The translations under genes were made by a program, and so were the position numbers. DNA of 64,000 bases, from NCBI GenBank assembly GCA_947579605.1, contig OX388313.1:4402001-4466000 (forward strand), in the 5' to 3' direction. A model generated the notes under the pieces. It did no database searches. It was not told the DNA's origin and worked only from the letters and a program-made list of their open reading frames with translations. Source of the stretch: Athripsodes cinereus. Taxonomy: Eukaryota > Arthropoda > Insecta > Trichoptera > Leptoceridae. This document shows positions 29,155 to 40,500 of the stretch, piece after piece (positions within the stretch are counted from its first letter, which is position 1; the number at the start of each line of letters is the position of its first letter).

Positions 29155-32100
29155 ATGGATGAAACTCCTATTGCTGAACTGTTACCGGAATTTCCCGATG
29201 GTCCACTTTCTAAATATCGACATCAGGCAACCTTTGACTGGAGAAAACTTAAAATTGAAATTGATGGAGAAGATAGATTGAGATTCAAAGTATGTAAACT
29301 GTAATATTTTATAAACGTAGCGGCTGAATCGCTACTCATGTTTACCGTCTCAGCATATTACAATAAGATAATGATCAATCAAGATCATGTAAAAACTTAA
29401 CAACCAAATGCCAAGGAAATTTCTCTTAAAATTCCTGCTACTACGACTTAAGTATCTGTGTCCAAAAATTTCCAGGCAAATATTACATCAATATTCATTA
29501 TTTTAGAAATTCATTATAAAAAAATTGAGAATTTTTCAGCATAAAATTTGGACATTTCTTCAAAATCATTACATATTTGATTTGACACAACAAGTGGAAA
29601 GTTTAGATGATCGACGGAGATTGGCTCATCTTCGTTTGAAAACTTTTAAAGATAATAAAATAATATTGCAAGTAAGTATTTGTAACCATCCACGACAGTT
29701 ACAATATTTTTAGCCCATATTTTTTTTATGTACAGTTTTACTGTCCCAAGTTACAGAAGTATTTTACTATTTGATCTATTTATTGAATAGGTAGTCGTTA
29801 ATTTCGTGTGAAGGCACTCATTTGTTTTTTAATGCAGTCATAGATTTTTTTACTAATTGACGAATCTGTGTTTGAAAAACAAAATATTTTTCAATTGTAA
29901 ATATAATACATGAAACTCTCATATAAGGCTTAGAAAAGGCAATGTTATTTATTTTGAGTTTCCGTAGATGGGACTTGAACCTACAAGTCGTAAAAATAAT
30001 GGGTTGTGAGCTTGAGTTCCAGTTGGGCGAAATAATCCTTATTTATTCTTTATTCTCCAACATCTCCCGTAGGTCCTTTACAGGACACTTGGGTTTATCA
30101 ACATTACAATAGTACAAAAGAAGGAAAAAAAACATCAATACAACAGAAAGAGCGCAGTAAAGCACAACATACAAGAAAAAATTGAAAAGTCAAGACACAA
30201 CAATAAACAAATATAGACACTTAAAAACTAAATACTTTCATAGAATTGATAAAATAATATCTTATTTTTTTAATTGAATACAGCCTATTCAAAACCCAAG
30301 ACTCGTAGCAGCTTTCATAGATTCCATGATTATGTATAACATTGACATGTCTGGATTGAATGAAATCAACTATATCCTTTTTCCAAATGTAATACGACAT
30401 TTGGGAACAGAAAGACATAAAAAATTCATACATGCTATAGAGGCTGATGAGATATCTGGCTGTTTCTCACTGACGGAGATAGCACATGGATCCAATGCTA
30501 AAGGGATAATGACAACGGCCTCATATGATGTTAATCGGAAGCAGTTTATACTTCATTGTCCATCGTTTGAAGCTGTTAAATGTTGGTCTGGTAATCTGGG
30601 TACGTAAAAAATAATTTATTTGTATCTTCCTATTGAAGTATGGTCATTCTCCTTCCTTAACTTCATCATCTCACCACGCATTTCCTTTTTTTTTAAACCA
30701 TGTGTAAGGACTCTAATAAATGAAGTTCAATCTTTCCTGCCTACTCTGAAAAGGAAACAAAGTGATGAAATGATTATGATGATAATATGGATGATGTAAG
30801 ATTGGATGGAAGAAATCACTTCATAGTGATAATCTCGCCACTGCATATCGTTATAGTATTTTAAATTATGTAGTTACATTATTAGATTTTCAATATCGAA
30901 AAAGAGGACATAATAAAAAAGGACTGATCTTCATGTTCCTTCTGCGGACCGGGGGCTGGAGACCACTTGTTTGGACCACGCATTTTCAGAGTATAGTACT
31001 CCTATAATAACAACATTATGAGACTCTATAGTACTCCTGTAATAACAACAACTCCTGTTATAACAACAACTCAGCTGTAATGACAACATATGAGAAGACG
31101 TGACCCAATTAATGCTAAACTCTCCTAACAGTGGAGGTTTTTTCCTCCATGCACTCTCGAGGGAATATTGAAGAGTAATAGAAAATTATTTCAATAATTG
31201 TTTTTTTCTTACAAGAATGCAATTTCAAGAAAGTTTTGTTATTAATGATGTGGAATATACTCTTCTGCATAGTCTTACTGTTTCTGTGGTATTAATATTA
31301 GAGGACTATTTTAAAATTATACGCATTATAGGTAAACGAGCGACACATGCAATAGTATACGCTAAGTTGATAACATCTGATGGAGAAAATCATGGACTGC
31401 ATGCCTTTGTAGTACCGATTAGATGTCCTAGAACTCTGAATCCTTATCCTGGTGTAATTGTTGGAGATTTAGGAGAGAAGATCGCACTAAATGGAGTTGA
31501 TAATGGGTAAATTTAACAATATATTATTTTAAAATTGACTGCCCAAAATTGACTCATTTTTATTAGTAAAGAAAAAGATTTAGGTATTTGTTCTTACATT
31601 CAGTGTAACCTGTTATCTATTTTGGTTCGAAACATCAGAGACTTTTTTTATTTGATCAAATAACATTTTTGTTGTGAGTAACAAAAGGAACCAAATTACA
31701 CGATTATTACAAGCTATAAAAATTGTTAATTATGAGATTCCTACAAATATTTAAAATTAATTATGCAACTAATTTTATCTCAGTTTCATAGTTTGCTAAT
31801 TAATCATTAACACTTAAAAATTTTACTATGACAATTATTTTTATTTAATTTTTTTTTTATTATAGTTTTCTTAGTTTTAATTTCTACCGCATCCCATCTG
31901 AAAATCTTCTCAATCGTTATGGGGATGTGAATGAGAAGGGAAATTATTCCTCTGTAATTTCCAATCCAAACAAACGACTTGCAGCTTTGTTAGGAGTTCT
32001 CTCATCTGGCCGTGTTCAGATAACAATAATGTCCACGAATTTATTACTTAAAGCATTGACTGTAGCTATAAGATATTCGGCTGTGAGGAAGCAGTTTGGT

Positions 32101-34339
32101 CCAGAGAATTCAGATGAAGAATATTCAGTTATAGAGTACCAACAACAGGTATAAAAACCAGCTAATTCTGTAAATTTTCTTAGTTAGATTAAAAGGAAGT
32201 TCTGTACCTATCTCTAAATCAAAATGAAGATTTTAAGCATACATTAAAAATGATGATTCTAAATACTTTCTTGCAAAATTATAGCATATTGATTGGATGA
32301 TTTTTTTCAAATGTTAATAAGTAAAATGTTATTAAACATATTTGATATCAATAAAACACTGTTTACTTTTCACTATTGATTTAATAATACTCAAGCGCTT
32401 TCGTCAAGTTAGCTTGACATTTTCAGTGTTTTATTGATATCAAATATGTTTAAAATGTCTTTTCACAATGTGAACACACAAACTCTAGATCATTTAAAAT
32501 GTTATTTGTAATTTTGGTAAAGTAAAGGGCCTAATGAATTTTTTTATTGAAATTCCAGCAATTTCGGCTTTTCCCTTACATTGCAGTTGTGTATGCCACA
32601 AAGATATTTGGTTTATGGTTTTCTGAAATAAATGAAACATACATAACAGATATACGCTCAGGTGTGTTTTTTTTATTAATTAATGTTTATAAAATAATAC
32701 GAGTTTATTAGCAAAATCTACTACAAGTTCCACTTGAAGTTTATTAGTTTTTGTTTTAAGTTTCCCTTGTATAAAATTGATTCCTTTACATTATGCTACT
32801 GAATGTACAGATCCCATGAAAAATGATTCATTGAAATCAATGGAAATCCATGCAATATCTTCAGCAACAAAGCCAGTAGCATCGTGGACAGCTAGAGATG
32901 GAATACAGGTGTGTAGGGAAGCATGTGGAGGGCATGGGTATCTTAAAGGTAAGTCTCATTCATTGTACAATTTTGAAACATAAAGTTTCTAAATTTAAAG
33001 TAAGTTTATGATACCCAAATTTCACTTCAAAGATAAAGAAGATTCATATTTTATTAAACTGGGTGATTATTTGAAGCTGCTGGTATTGGTGACTGGAGAA
33101 ATGAGAATGATGGCAACTGTACATATGAAGGAGAGAATAGTATTCTCATACAACAGACAAGTAACTGGCTACTGGGACTATGGAAGAAAGTCAGCAAGGG
33201 AGAGAAGATAGAGACTCCATATGGGACAGCCGAGTTCTTAAATCATTGTCAGAAACTTCCCAAGTCTGTAAAGATCTATTCTACTAGAAAAGCTGTGGAT
33301 CCTGAAGGTATTACTCTCACATATTATGAACATTTACACCTACATAGTTAGAATTATATTTATAGTGATGATGTGAATAGACTACTTATTCATAATGTAT
33401 TTTATCTGTTGTGTTGCAGTCTGTCTGAGTGCATACAAGTGGCTCATCTGTTACTACCTTCAGGTGACTGCCAGTAAGATAGAGAGACTATCTAAACTCG
33501 GTAAAGACAACTTCTCAGTGAGGAATGACACACAGTCATATCATGCTGCTACACTTTCTGTTATATTCGCTGAGGTAAATATGCAATACATAGATATCTG
33601 ATAACAATATAATATAATATAACATAACACATCTAGACAATCAAGGATAATTTATTATTATTATTAGTGTTTTTGAATTGTTTTATTTCCAGCACACTAT
33701 ATTAGATGCATTCTACAAGTCTGTGTTGAATATGAAAGACAGGAATTGTAAGGAGGTTCTCATGAAATTGGTCTCCCTGTACGGAGCCTGGAATCTGGAG
33801 AAGCATCTGGGAACACTGTACATGGTAAGATTGGGAATATATTATACTTTTCATACTAAATAATTAGATGATATGATCCAATGTATAGGAATACACAGGA
33901 TGACTGAATGTATTATAATAATATTGTGCTGTTTATCACCAGGGCAAGTTTCTGAGTGAAGGTGCCGGCCAGTATCTCCGAGATGGAATCATAGAGCTCT
34001 GCTGCACTATAAAACCAGAAGCTGTTCTGTTGATGGATACTATTGCTCCTCCAGACTTTGTGCTCAATTCAGTTCTGGGCAACAGTGATGGACAAGTACT
34101 TATTGACTATTTTTTTTAAATTCAGATTTACGATAACTTTTATTTGTGTTTTATTTTATTTATTTTTTCTCTTCATACAACACCATTTAAATGCAATTGT
34201 AATATTTTGTTTAATTTTTAATTTACAGGTGTACCAACATCTCCAGACAAAGATTTTTTCTAATCCTGATGCATTCACAAGACCCAAATGGTTGTGGAAA
34301 CTTAAAAATAATGTCAATACAATAAAGTCTAAGCTATGA
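29155..34339 (+). CDS. ACOX3: Peroxisomal acyl-CoA oxidase, ACOX3-type (tandem copy 2)
   Basis: Same enzyme family and pathway step as copy 1, located 5.9 kb downstream in the same orientation. Exons: 29155-29289, 29540-29671, 30284-30599, 31332-31506, 31866-32148, 32559-32661, 32811-32948, 33077-33307, 33420-33574, 33693-33824, 33943-34095, 34229-34339; 2064 nt, or 687 residues. The start [18 protein letters not shown] is chosen because a plausible 5'UTR acceptor (TTCTGTAG) lies 22 bp upstream. Landmarks: [99 protein letters not shown] with the presumed catalytic Glu; [10 protein letters not shown]-terminal SKL. Compared with copy 1, an extra phase-0 intron splits the N-terminal region, and introns are 0.1-0.7 kb. 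The acceptor before 33077 has a weak pyrimidine tract. Confidence 0.95.
32333..32452. repeat. Fold-back with perfect 29-bp arms and a decayed hammerhead core
   Basis: Arms 32333-32361 and 32424-32452 are exact reverse complements (left arm starts TAAACATATTTGATATCAAT). On the minus strand the loop begins CTGAAAA (32426-32420), then T, helix II GTCAAG-CTAA-CTTGAC, GAAA (32402-32399) and GCGCTT. The core carries A where the invariant G8 should be, so the ribozyme is probably dead. It sits in an ACOX3 copy 2 intron, between exons 5 and 6. Confidence 0.7.
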
Positions 34340-34345
34340 TTGTTG

Positions 34346-34351
34346 AATAAA
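34346..34351 (+). promoter_or_regulatory. Poly(A) signal of ACOX3 copy 2
   Basis: AATAAA lies 6 bp after the TGA stop codon and is the first such motif downstream. Very short 3' UTRs of this kind occur in insects. Confidence 0.6.
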
Positions 34352-37084
34352 AGATTTAATATTAAATACACTATAATTGTATTTTAATGAATTCAATTTA
34401 CTTACATGAGGAACCCTGTATCAAAAGCTACCAAAGCACTATTTTTTCAGCTTCTGTATTGAATGAATTTTGTGTTAGAGGTACTGTGTATAGGTTGATG
34501 GTTTCACAATGAAAACCTCATTAAAATTACATAAAACATATTATGATACCTCATTTAAAATGAAAGTATTGAATTTAAGTTATCATCTATTTGTCAACCA
34601 AATATCTCCCAAAAGTGGAGTAGCTGCAAACTCACAATATAATTATTATGAACTAAAATAACTTTTTTTTAAGTATTCTATCACGAATTTTACAATGAAT
34701 TCTTATAGCGGGTCAATGTTGAACTGCTTCTAATAATTTTGTGTTAAAATAAACAAAAAAACAGTGAATGTGGAGAAAATTTAAATATCAATTTCTTCCA
34801 GCTAATCTTTCTACCATAAACAATAACACATACCATAGACTCTGCATCTGTCATTCTGTCAAACAGTTGCCAAAAAAGTAAGACTTGTTTGTAAACATTT
34901 TTGTTATATCCTTTTAATTTTTAAAATAACTGTAGTTGTTAATTTAATGTGATTAAATTGTTGTAAATTATTAATATCTCGTTACAGAGATAATATCTTC
35001 CTATTCTGAATGTGTCATGTTAGTATTATAATATCACAATTATCATCTGAAGAATAAGAATGAAAAAGTTAGGTTAGTTTTCTTTTAATTAATTTATTTA
35101 TAACTTTTACAAATTGTATATCGTATTAATCATACTGAATCATTTAATTATTAAATCTATAAGTCATATAATCGAATTTCGCAATTACCGGCTAATTTTT
35201 GCAAGTTTTCAATATTGATTGTCTCCTGAAACTTATATTTATCTTATGAATGGAAACTTGTATTTATCTAGAATCGGGAGGAGAGGAAGTGAGACAGAGA
35301 TATTAATAAACAACGGCACCATTGTTATAATTTATAAGATTCTTTTCCTCAGAGAGAGATATTGAAGATCTGAATATAGTATGAAAGATTCTCATAAATA
35401 AAATTTAACCAGGCTACCACTTGGAGCTTGTTTGACAATAGATTTTTTTGCATGGAATGAAAGTCAAATGTGGGGTCTCCTGGAAATCCACATTGCATCT
35501 CTATTTCTGTCTATAATAATATAAAAAGATTTGTTAAAAATGTTGTTTCTATAATAATATTTCTTTATATCACTATAATATTTGATTGTTTAATTAATGA
35601 ACCAAGTATATTCTAAAAAATACGAATAAATTTTGGATCAGAGTATTTTTTCATTGCAACAGTGTGGAACAAAGAAAATTTGCATGCGAGCGACAGTTTG
35701 TTCAGGCCTTAAAATTGCTAACTTGTTGTCCAATACGCCTCACTGGAATATTTGAAATAAAGACATTTGATTGGTTCAAATGGATTGAAACTCATTTTCT
35801 CGAGGATAGACATGGATTTTCATTGTATTGATTAAACTAAATTTTAGCCAACTAAAATAGAAACATTTCTTTATTCGTAGTTGAATGTCTGTGAAAAATT
35901 GATTGATGAGGATTTGCCTCAAATATGAAACACCCAACTTCTGATATATTCTATATCTGGGTATGGATTGGAATCTTTAATGTGATCAGTTGATTGAAGC
36001 TCCGTATCTTGACACAAGACTTAAAGGTTGTGAATTCCAAAATTCCACAATGTAACACTGGTGTTTGAAATTTAATTAAAAAAGGAAATTATATTCCATT
36101 TTACAACATGAACTTTTTGTATAATGTGGGGCAATTAGGAGTGTATTTATTGATTTAATTCATATATACCTATCTCAAAACAGTAATCAAGATTGCTGGT
36201 ATCAGAGGAGAATTACTTATTTAATTTGTAAAATATTCTCTATAAAATCTGAGGATATTATGAAATATTTATAATGTCTACGCCCTTTTAAAAAAATTTG
36301 GCTACAGGGAATGGGTGGATGGTTTTGAAAAATAGACCAAATTCGGGAGTCTTAAAAAATATTCTTTAACAAAAAAGGACTGTCTTCCTTTCTATTGAAA
36401 CTAAACAAAACCGAGGATTTTGCAAAATATTTCAAATTCCTATAACGAATCTAGATAATATCCTCTTTTTTGCTGTAAAAAAGTTGGTCACCTTACATGT
36501 TTAAAGGTTTGAAATTAGAACATAGAAAAAAGGTATGCTGGTTAGCTGGTATATAAGTGAGGTAGCCAGTGATTAACATGCAGATTATGTAGACAAGTAG
36601 GAGAAAAAATATAGTTGGTAAATTTTACCATAATGATATGTAAAAAAATATTATTTTTCACACATCATCAAATAATATACAATTCAGTAAAGCAACACCT
36701 ACATTGTGACGATATGGAGTCGTTATGTTGAAAATTCAAGGTCAGAAATGGCGCAATATAAAATTATACCCACTTTTCAGATTTTTTCATTGAGTAACAT
36801 GTAAATACAAAACTTTCTAATCATAAAATTATCAGTTAGTGTTAGAAAGTAATCTACTTGAAAAGCACACAACAACTATAAGGTGCAAATTGTGATTATT
36901 GCAACTTTATAACTATCACAATTTTTTTATTATTATATTTCATTATTTCTACCATAACCGCACTAATGTATAGTAGAATAAAACATTTGTTTTATTTATT
37001 TCACTATGGAATTCTACTACCAAAACACCGACACAGTGAATAGGAACCAATAAAATAGTTATCGATCTTTCTTAATATTTCATC
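34352..37084. other. Intergenic stretch between ACOX3 copy 2 and B3GLCT
   Basis: AT-rich DNA without a supported exon, RNA gene or complete repeat. A small family A relic (GAGGTAGCCAGTGATTAACA) is visible near 36560. Confidence 0.4.
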
Positions 37085-37325
37085 ACGTTATATCCCACAA
37101 GTGATGTAGTCAACGGATTAAATGCATAATGTGATAAACGTCCAAGTCTTTCTCTCTGTGTCAATAAAAAAACAAAACAAGGATGGGTGGCATTGCCTTA
37201 TTCAAGAGGCTAAACTTCTTTTTCGCAATCTATTACGAATACTTTCTTTTTACAGAACACTCGAAAACTTAGAGATAAAAAGGGAAGCCTATTCTTTGCC
37301 AAGACTCTACCTTTCCCTAGAATAC
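37085..37325 (+). repeat. Dispersed repeat family A copy
   Basis: Order: TATATCCCACAAGTGATGTAG, TCAACGGATTAAATGCA, TTTCTCTCTGTGTC, AAGGATGGGTGGCATTGCC, CTTTTTACAGAACACTCG, AAAACTTAGAGATAAAAAGG, CCTATTCTTTGCC. It ends about 225 bp before the B3GLCT start codon. Confidence 0.7.
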
Positions 37326-37537
37326 ATCCTTTTCTCTATAAAACCCTTTCTGTTTTTCACTTTTCGCGATCCTAAAATATTTATCTACGTTTTACACGGT
37401 GGTTAGTCTAAGTTACGTTGTGTACGGTAGCGGTCGCCTTTTATAGACGTCGCGGTGCTGAAGTATTATCTCTTCTACGCCGTAGTAGGTACATAATATC
37501 TACGCTAGCATCTACGGAACTTTTACGGTCCTAATTT

Positions 37538-37549
37538 TTTGGCGGGAAA
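37538..37549. promoter_or_regulatory. E2F-type motif directly before the B3GLCT start codon
   Basis: TTTGGCGGGAAA, the reverse complement of the E2F consensus TTTCCCGCCAAA, ends one base before the ATG at 37551. A functional role is inference. The flanking 150 bp is less AT-rich than the surroundings and has several CG dinucleotides, as in a promoter-proximal region. Confidence 0.5.
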
Positions 37550-37550
37550 T

Positions 37551-40500
37551 ATGATTACTTCCAAAATCGTCGCTATGTTGCTGACAGGTAATTTTATTTA
37601 ATAATCCACTATTTTTCAGAAATATTTTATTGTGATAATTTAATTACAAATACCCCACGCTCCCTGAATATTCAGGTTAGTTGGAAGGAGTCGTACTTTT
37701 GTGATAAATTCGCCAGCTGTGAGTTTACTACTCTAAATTTAGAATTTATAAATTTAGTTTTCTTTTGTATTATTGTTTGTAATCAATTATCAATCATTGT
37801 TTGTAAGAAACAATAAATATTTCAGCATATTAATTGTGACACAGTTTTATTGCGATAATTTAATTACATATATGCCACTCGTCGTGAATATTCAAGGTAG
37901 TTGGAAGGGGTCGTACTTTTGCGATAAACTCGCCATCTCCGTGTTTACTACTCTAAATTTAGAATGATAATTAAATTATCACAATAAAACACAAAAAAAT
38001 AACCGATGTGCAAAAAAACGAAACTTAAATCATTTCAAAGAGCGTTAAATAAGTGATATGTTTTTTATGTATTAAATTTTTGATTTTTTTCAGCTCTCCT
38101 GCTATTCTCAAACTTTGCTCTCGCAGTCGCCTCGTCGCTGAGTAAGTACTATGTTAACATTTCATTAACATCTACCGTAGTTGAATTAAATAATAAGAAA
38201 TTAAAACTACTTATTAATTAAATATGTATTCCGTAAAGTCACTGGCAAGGAATATGTCTCCTTCACTTTTCTGTTAATTTTCGAGAGTCCTGCAATAGAG
38301 GAGTGTTCGTAAAATATTACGAATTTGTCATTTAACATCTTTAATACAACGATGAGGTGTGAGACCCATTTTGAATGTATTCATTTTTATCGGCACGGAG
38401 ATGACAACTTGTATATTTATTACATGCGGTTGGTCCAATGGTTATCCGACTTGTGGGAAATTTTCCGTGAGTTTTCAAGAGTTCGTAAAACATATCACGT
38501 ATAGGCATAGCGATGAGATACTTTTATTTCGCTCATGCAGAGTGCCATGTAAAAGTGAACGCACAATACTCAATATTAAAGTCGACGGTCCAGCAGCAGG
38601 GCTACTCTTGACCAAACTAAACACGATCTCAATCTAGTCTTGATCTTGATCATACGACGCACGAAGTGACTATGGTCAAAACACCGCGCTACCGCTAACG
38701 CGCGATCGGTTTGCGTGTATTTTTGGCCAATAGTCACTTCGTGCGTCGTATGATCAAGATCAAGACTAGATTAAGATCGTGTTTAGTTTTGTCAAGAGTA
38801 GCCCTGCTTATCAAGACTAGATTAAGATCGTGTTTAGTTTTTTCAAGAGTCGGAATGTCATATGTATATTCGAGAAATCGCATTTTTTGTAATTTTGGTA
38901 CATTTATTTTTTGCTTTAAAAATATAACAAAGTGAATAATATATATACTATATAATAATCGTACTGTTAGAGGCTTTATGTTGGTTTTGTTCCGTTCAAT
39001 AGTTAAACAATTCGAAATATTTATTTTTGGAATTGAAAATAGATAGGTAAAACATTATTTTTTTCATTAACTAAATATTTAATATAATAAAGGGAACCGT
39101 ATTATTTTTACCTATAGTTATTTGTTTGTAGAATTAAAAGAGTGGAGCTGATTCTATGTAGGTGTAGGCATTACCAATAAAATCAAAATTTTCGAAAATA
39201 TCTACTTGTTGAGTTGTAGAACTTGACAGTCGATGTGTTTTAGTATTATAGAACTGCGTTATTTCACGAGTGTTACAAATAATCGTTCGATTTTCAAATT
39301 GTCATTATTATTAATCTTGTCTCTCGCTTTACCGCAATATGCGGTTCTCCCATAAACACGATGCAATACTTACTTGAGGATAAGTGGGTGTAATTTGCAG
39401 TATAAACATAATATGCACGGTTTAATTTAACTTTCCCAGTAATAAACTTCACTTGAACTAACTGTGCACAAGTGTAGCGCGATTCGAATTTGCAAAACCG
39501 CGATGGCACGAAGTTTTTTGGATTGTTTGGTCGTTATACCTCTCTCTATTTTTTTAAACATGTAAAAGTACAATAAAATTTATTAATTTATAATATTATC
39601 AACTTGATTGCAATGCTATTTCTAACTATTAATTTTCATGGTTTTTGTCTTGTTTTTTATTTTAAATTATATACAACAACAAAAATAGAAATTTGTATTA
39701 TGTTATTGTTTGCTAGCAACGTGTTCGTCATACGCTTTGGTATTTTGTGGGACCTTGATTGGTTTGTTTATTGATGAGATTTGTAATGTTGATATTTATT
39801 AAGTTAAACTGTTTGTGTCTTTTAAGACAATAAATAAATAAATAGCGGAGCATATTTCCAATATTGAGCCAAAACTAGCTGGAAAGGCATGAAAAATAAT
39901 TTCCATTATAAAAAGCAAGTTTGTTCGTTGAAGTAAATAGCTTTTTGTTTTATTTGTACTTATGCAGCATTTCCCACAAATTAATGAGGTATTAATAAGT
40001 CGACTAATTGCATATAATATTTTTTTTTTATTTGTAATGTAATTATTTTTAAAGATACCACCCACCCCACACCTTGTGCCGTAACTAGAGATTTGCACAT
40101 TTTATGAAAGAGCGTTAAATAATACACATATATAGGTAGTGAAATATAAAATTATTTAATTTAATTTTGTTTAGAACTTTTTGCATCTCTTATTTATGGA
40201 GTGAAATATAGCAAGCCTATGTTTTCTGCATAATATTATTGTGTAAGGTAGTGGCGATTGTAGGTACTGATAATATTATAATGCTGTGAAACTAAACTAT
40301 TGACATTAATCTCCGTACCTGAGTAATGGGAGATATCAGATGTCAAGTATGTGTTGTATTATTTATTACTTATTATACACATACAAGTTTACCTTATGGG
40401 CGACAATTTTGATGATAACATGGGTGACATTATAATTACATTATCACACCTGCAGGGGATAGTAGTTCTGTTTTCGCTAAGAGGCAACGTTGAAATACGA

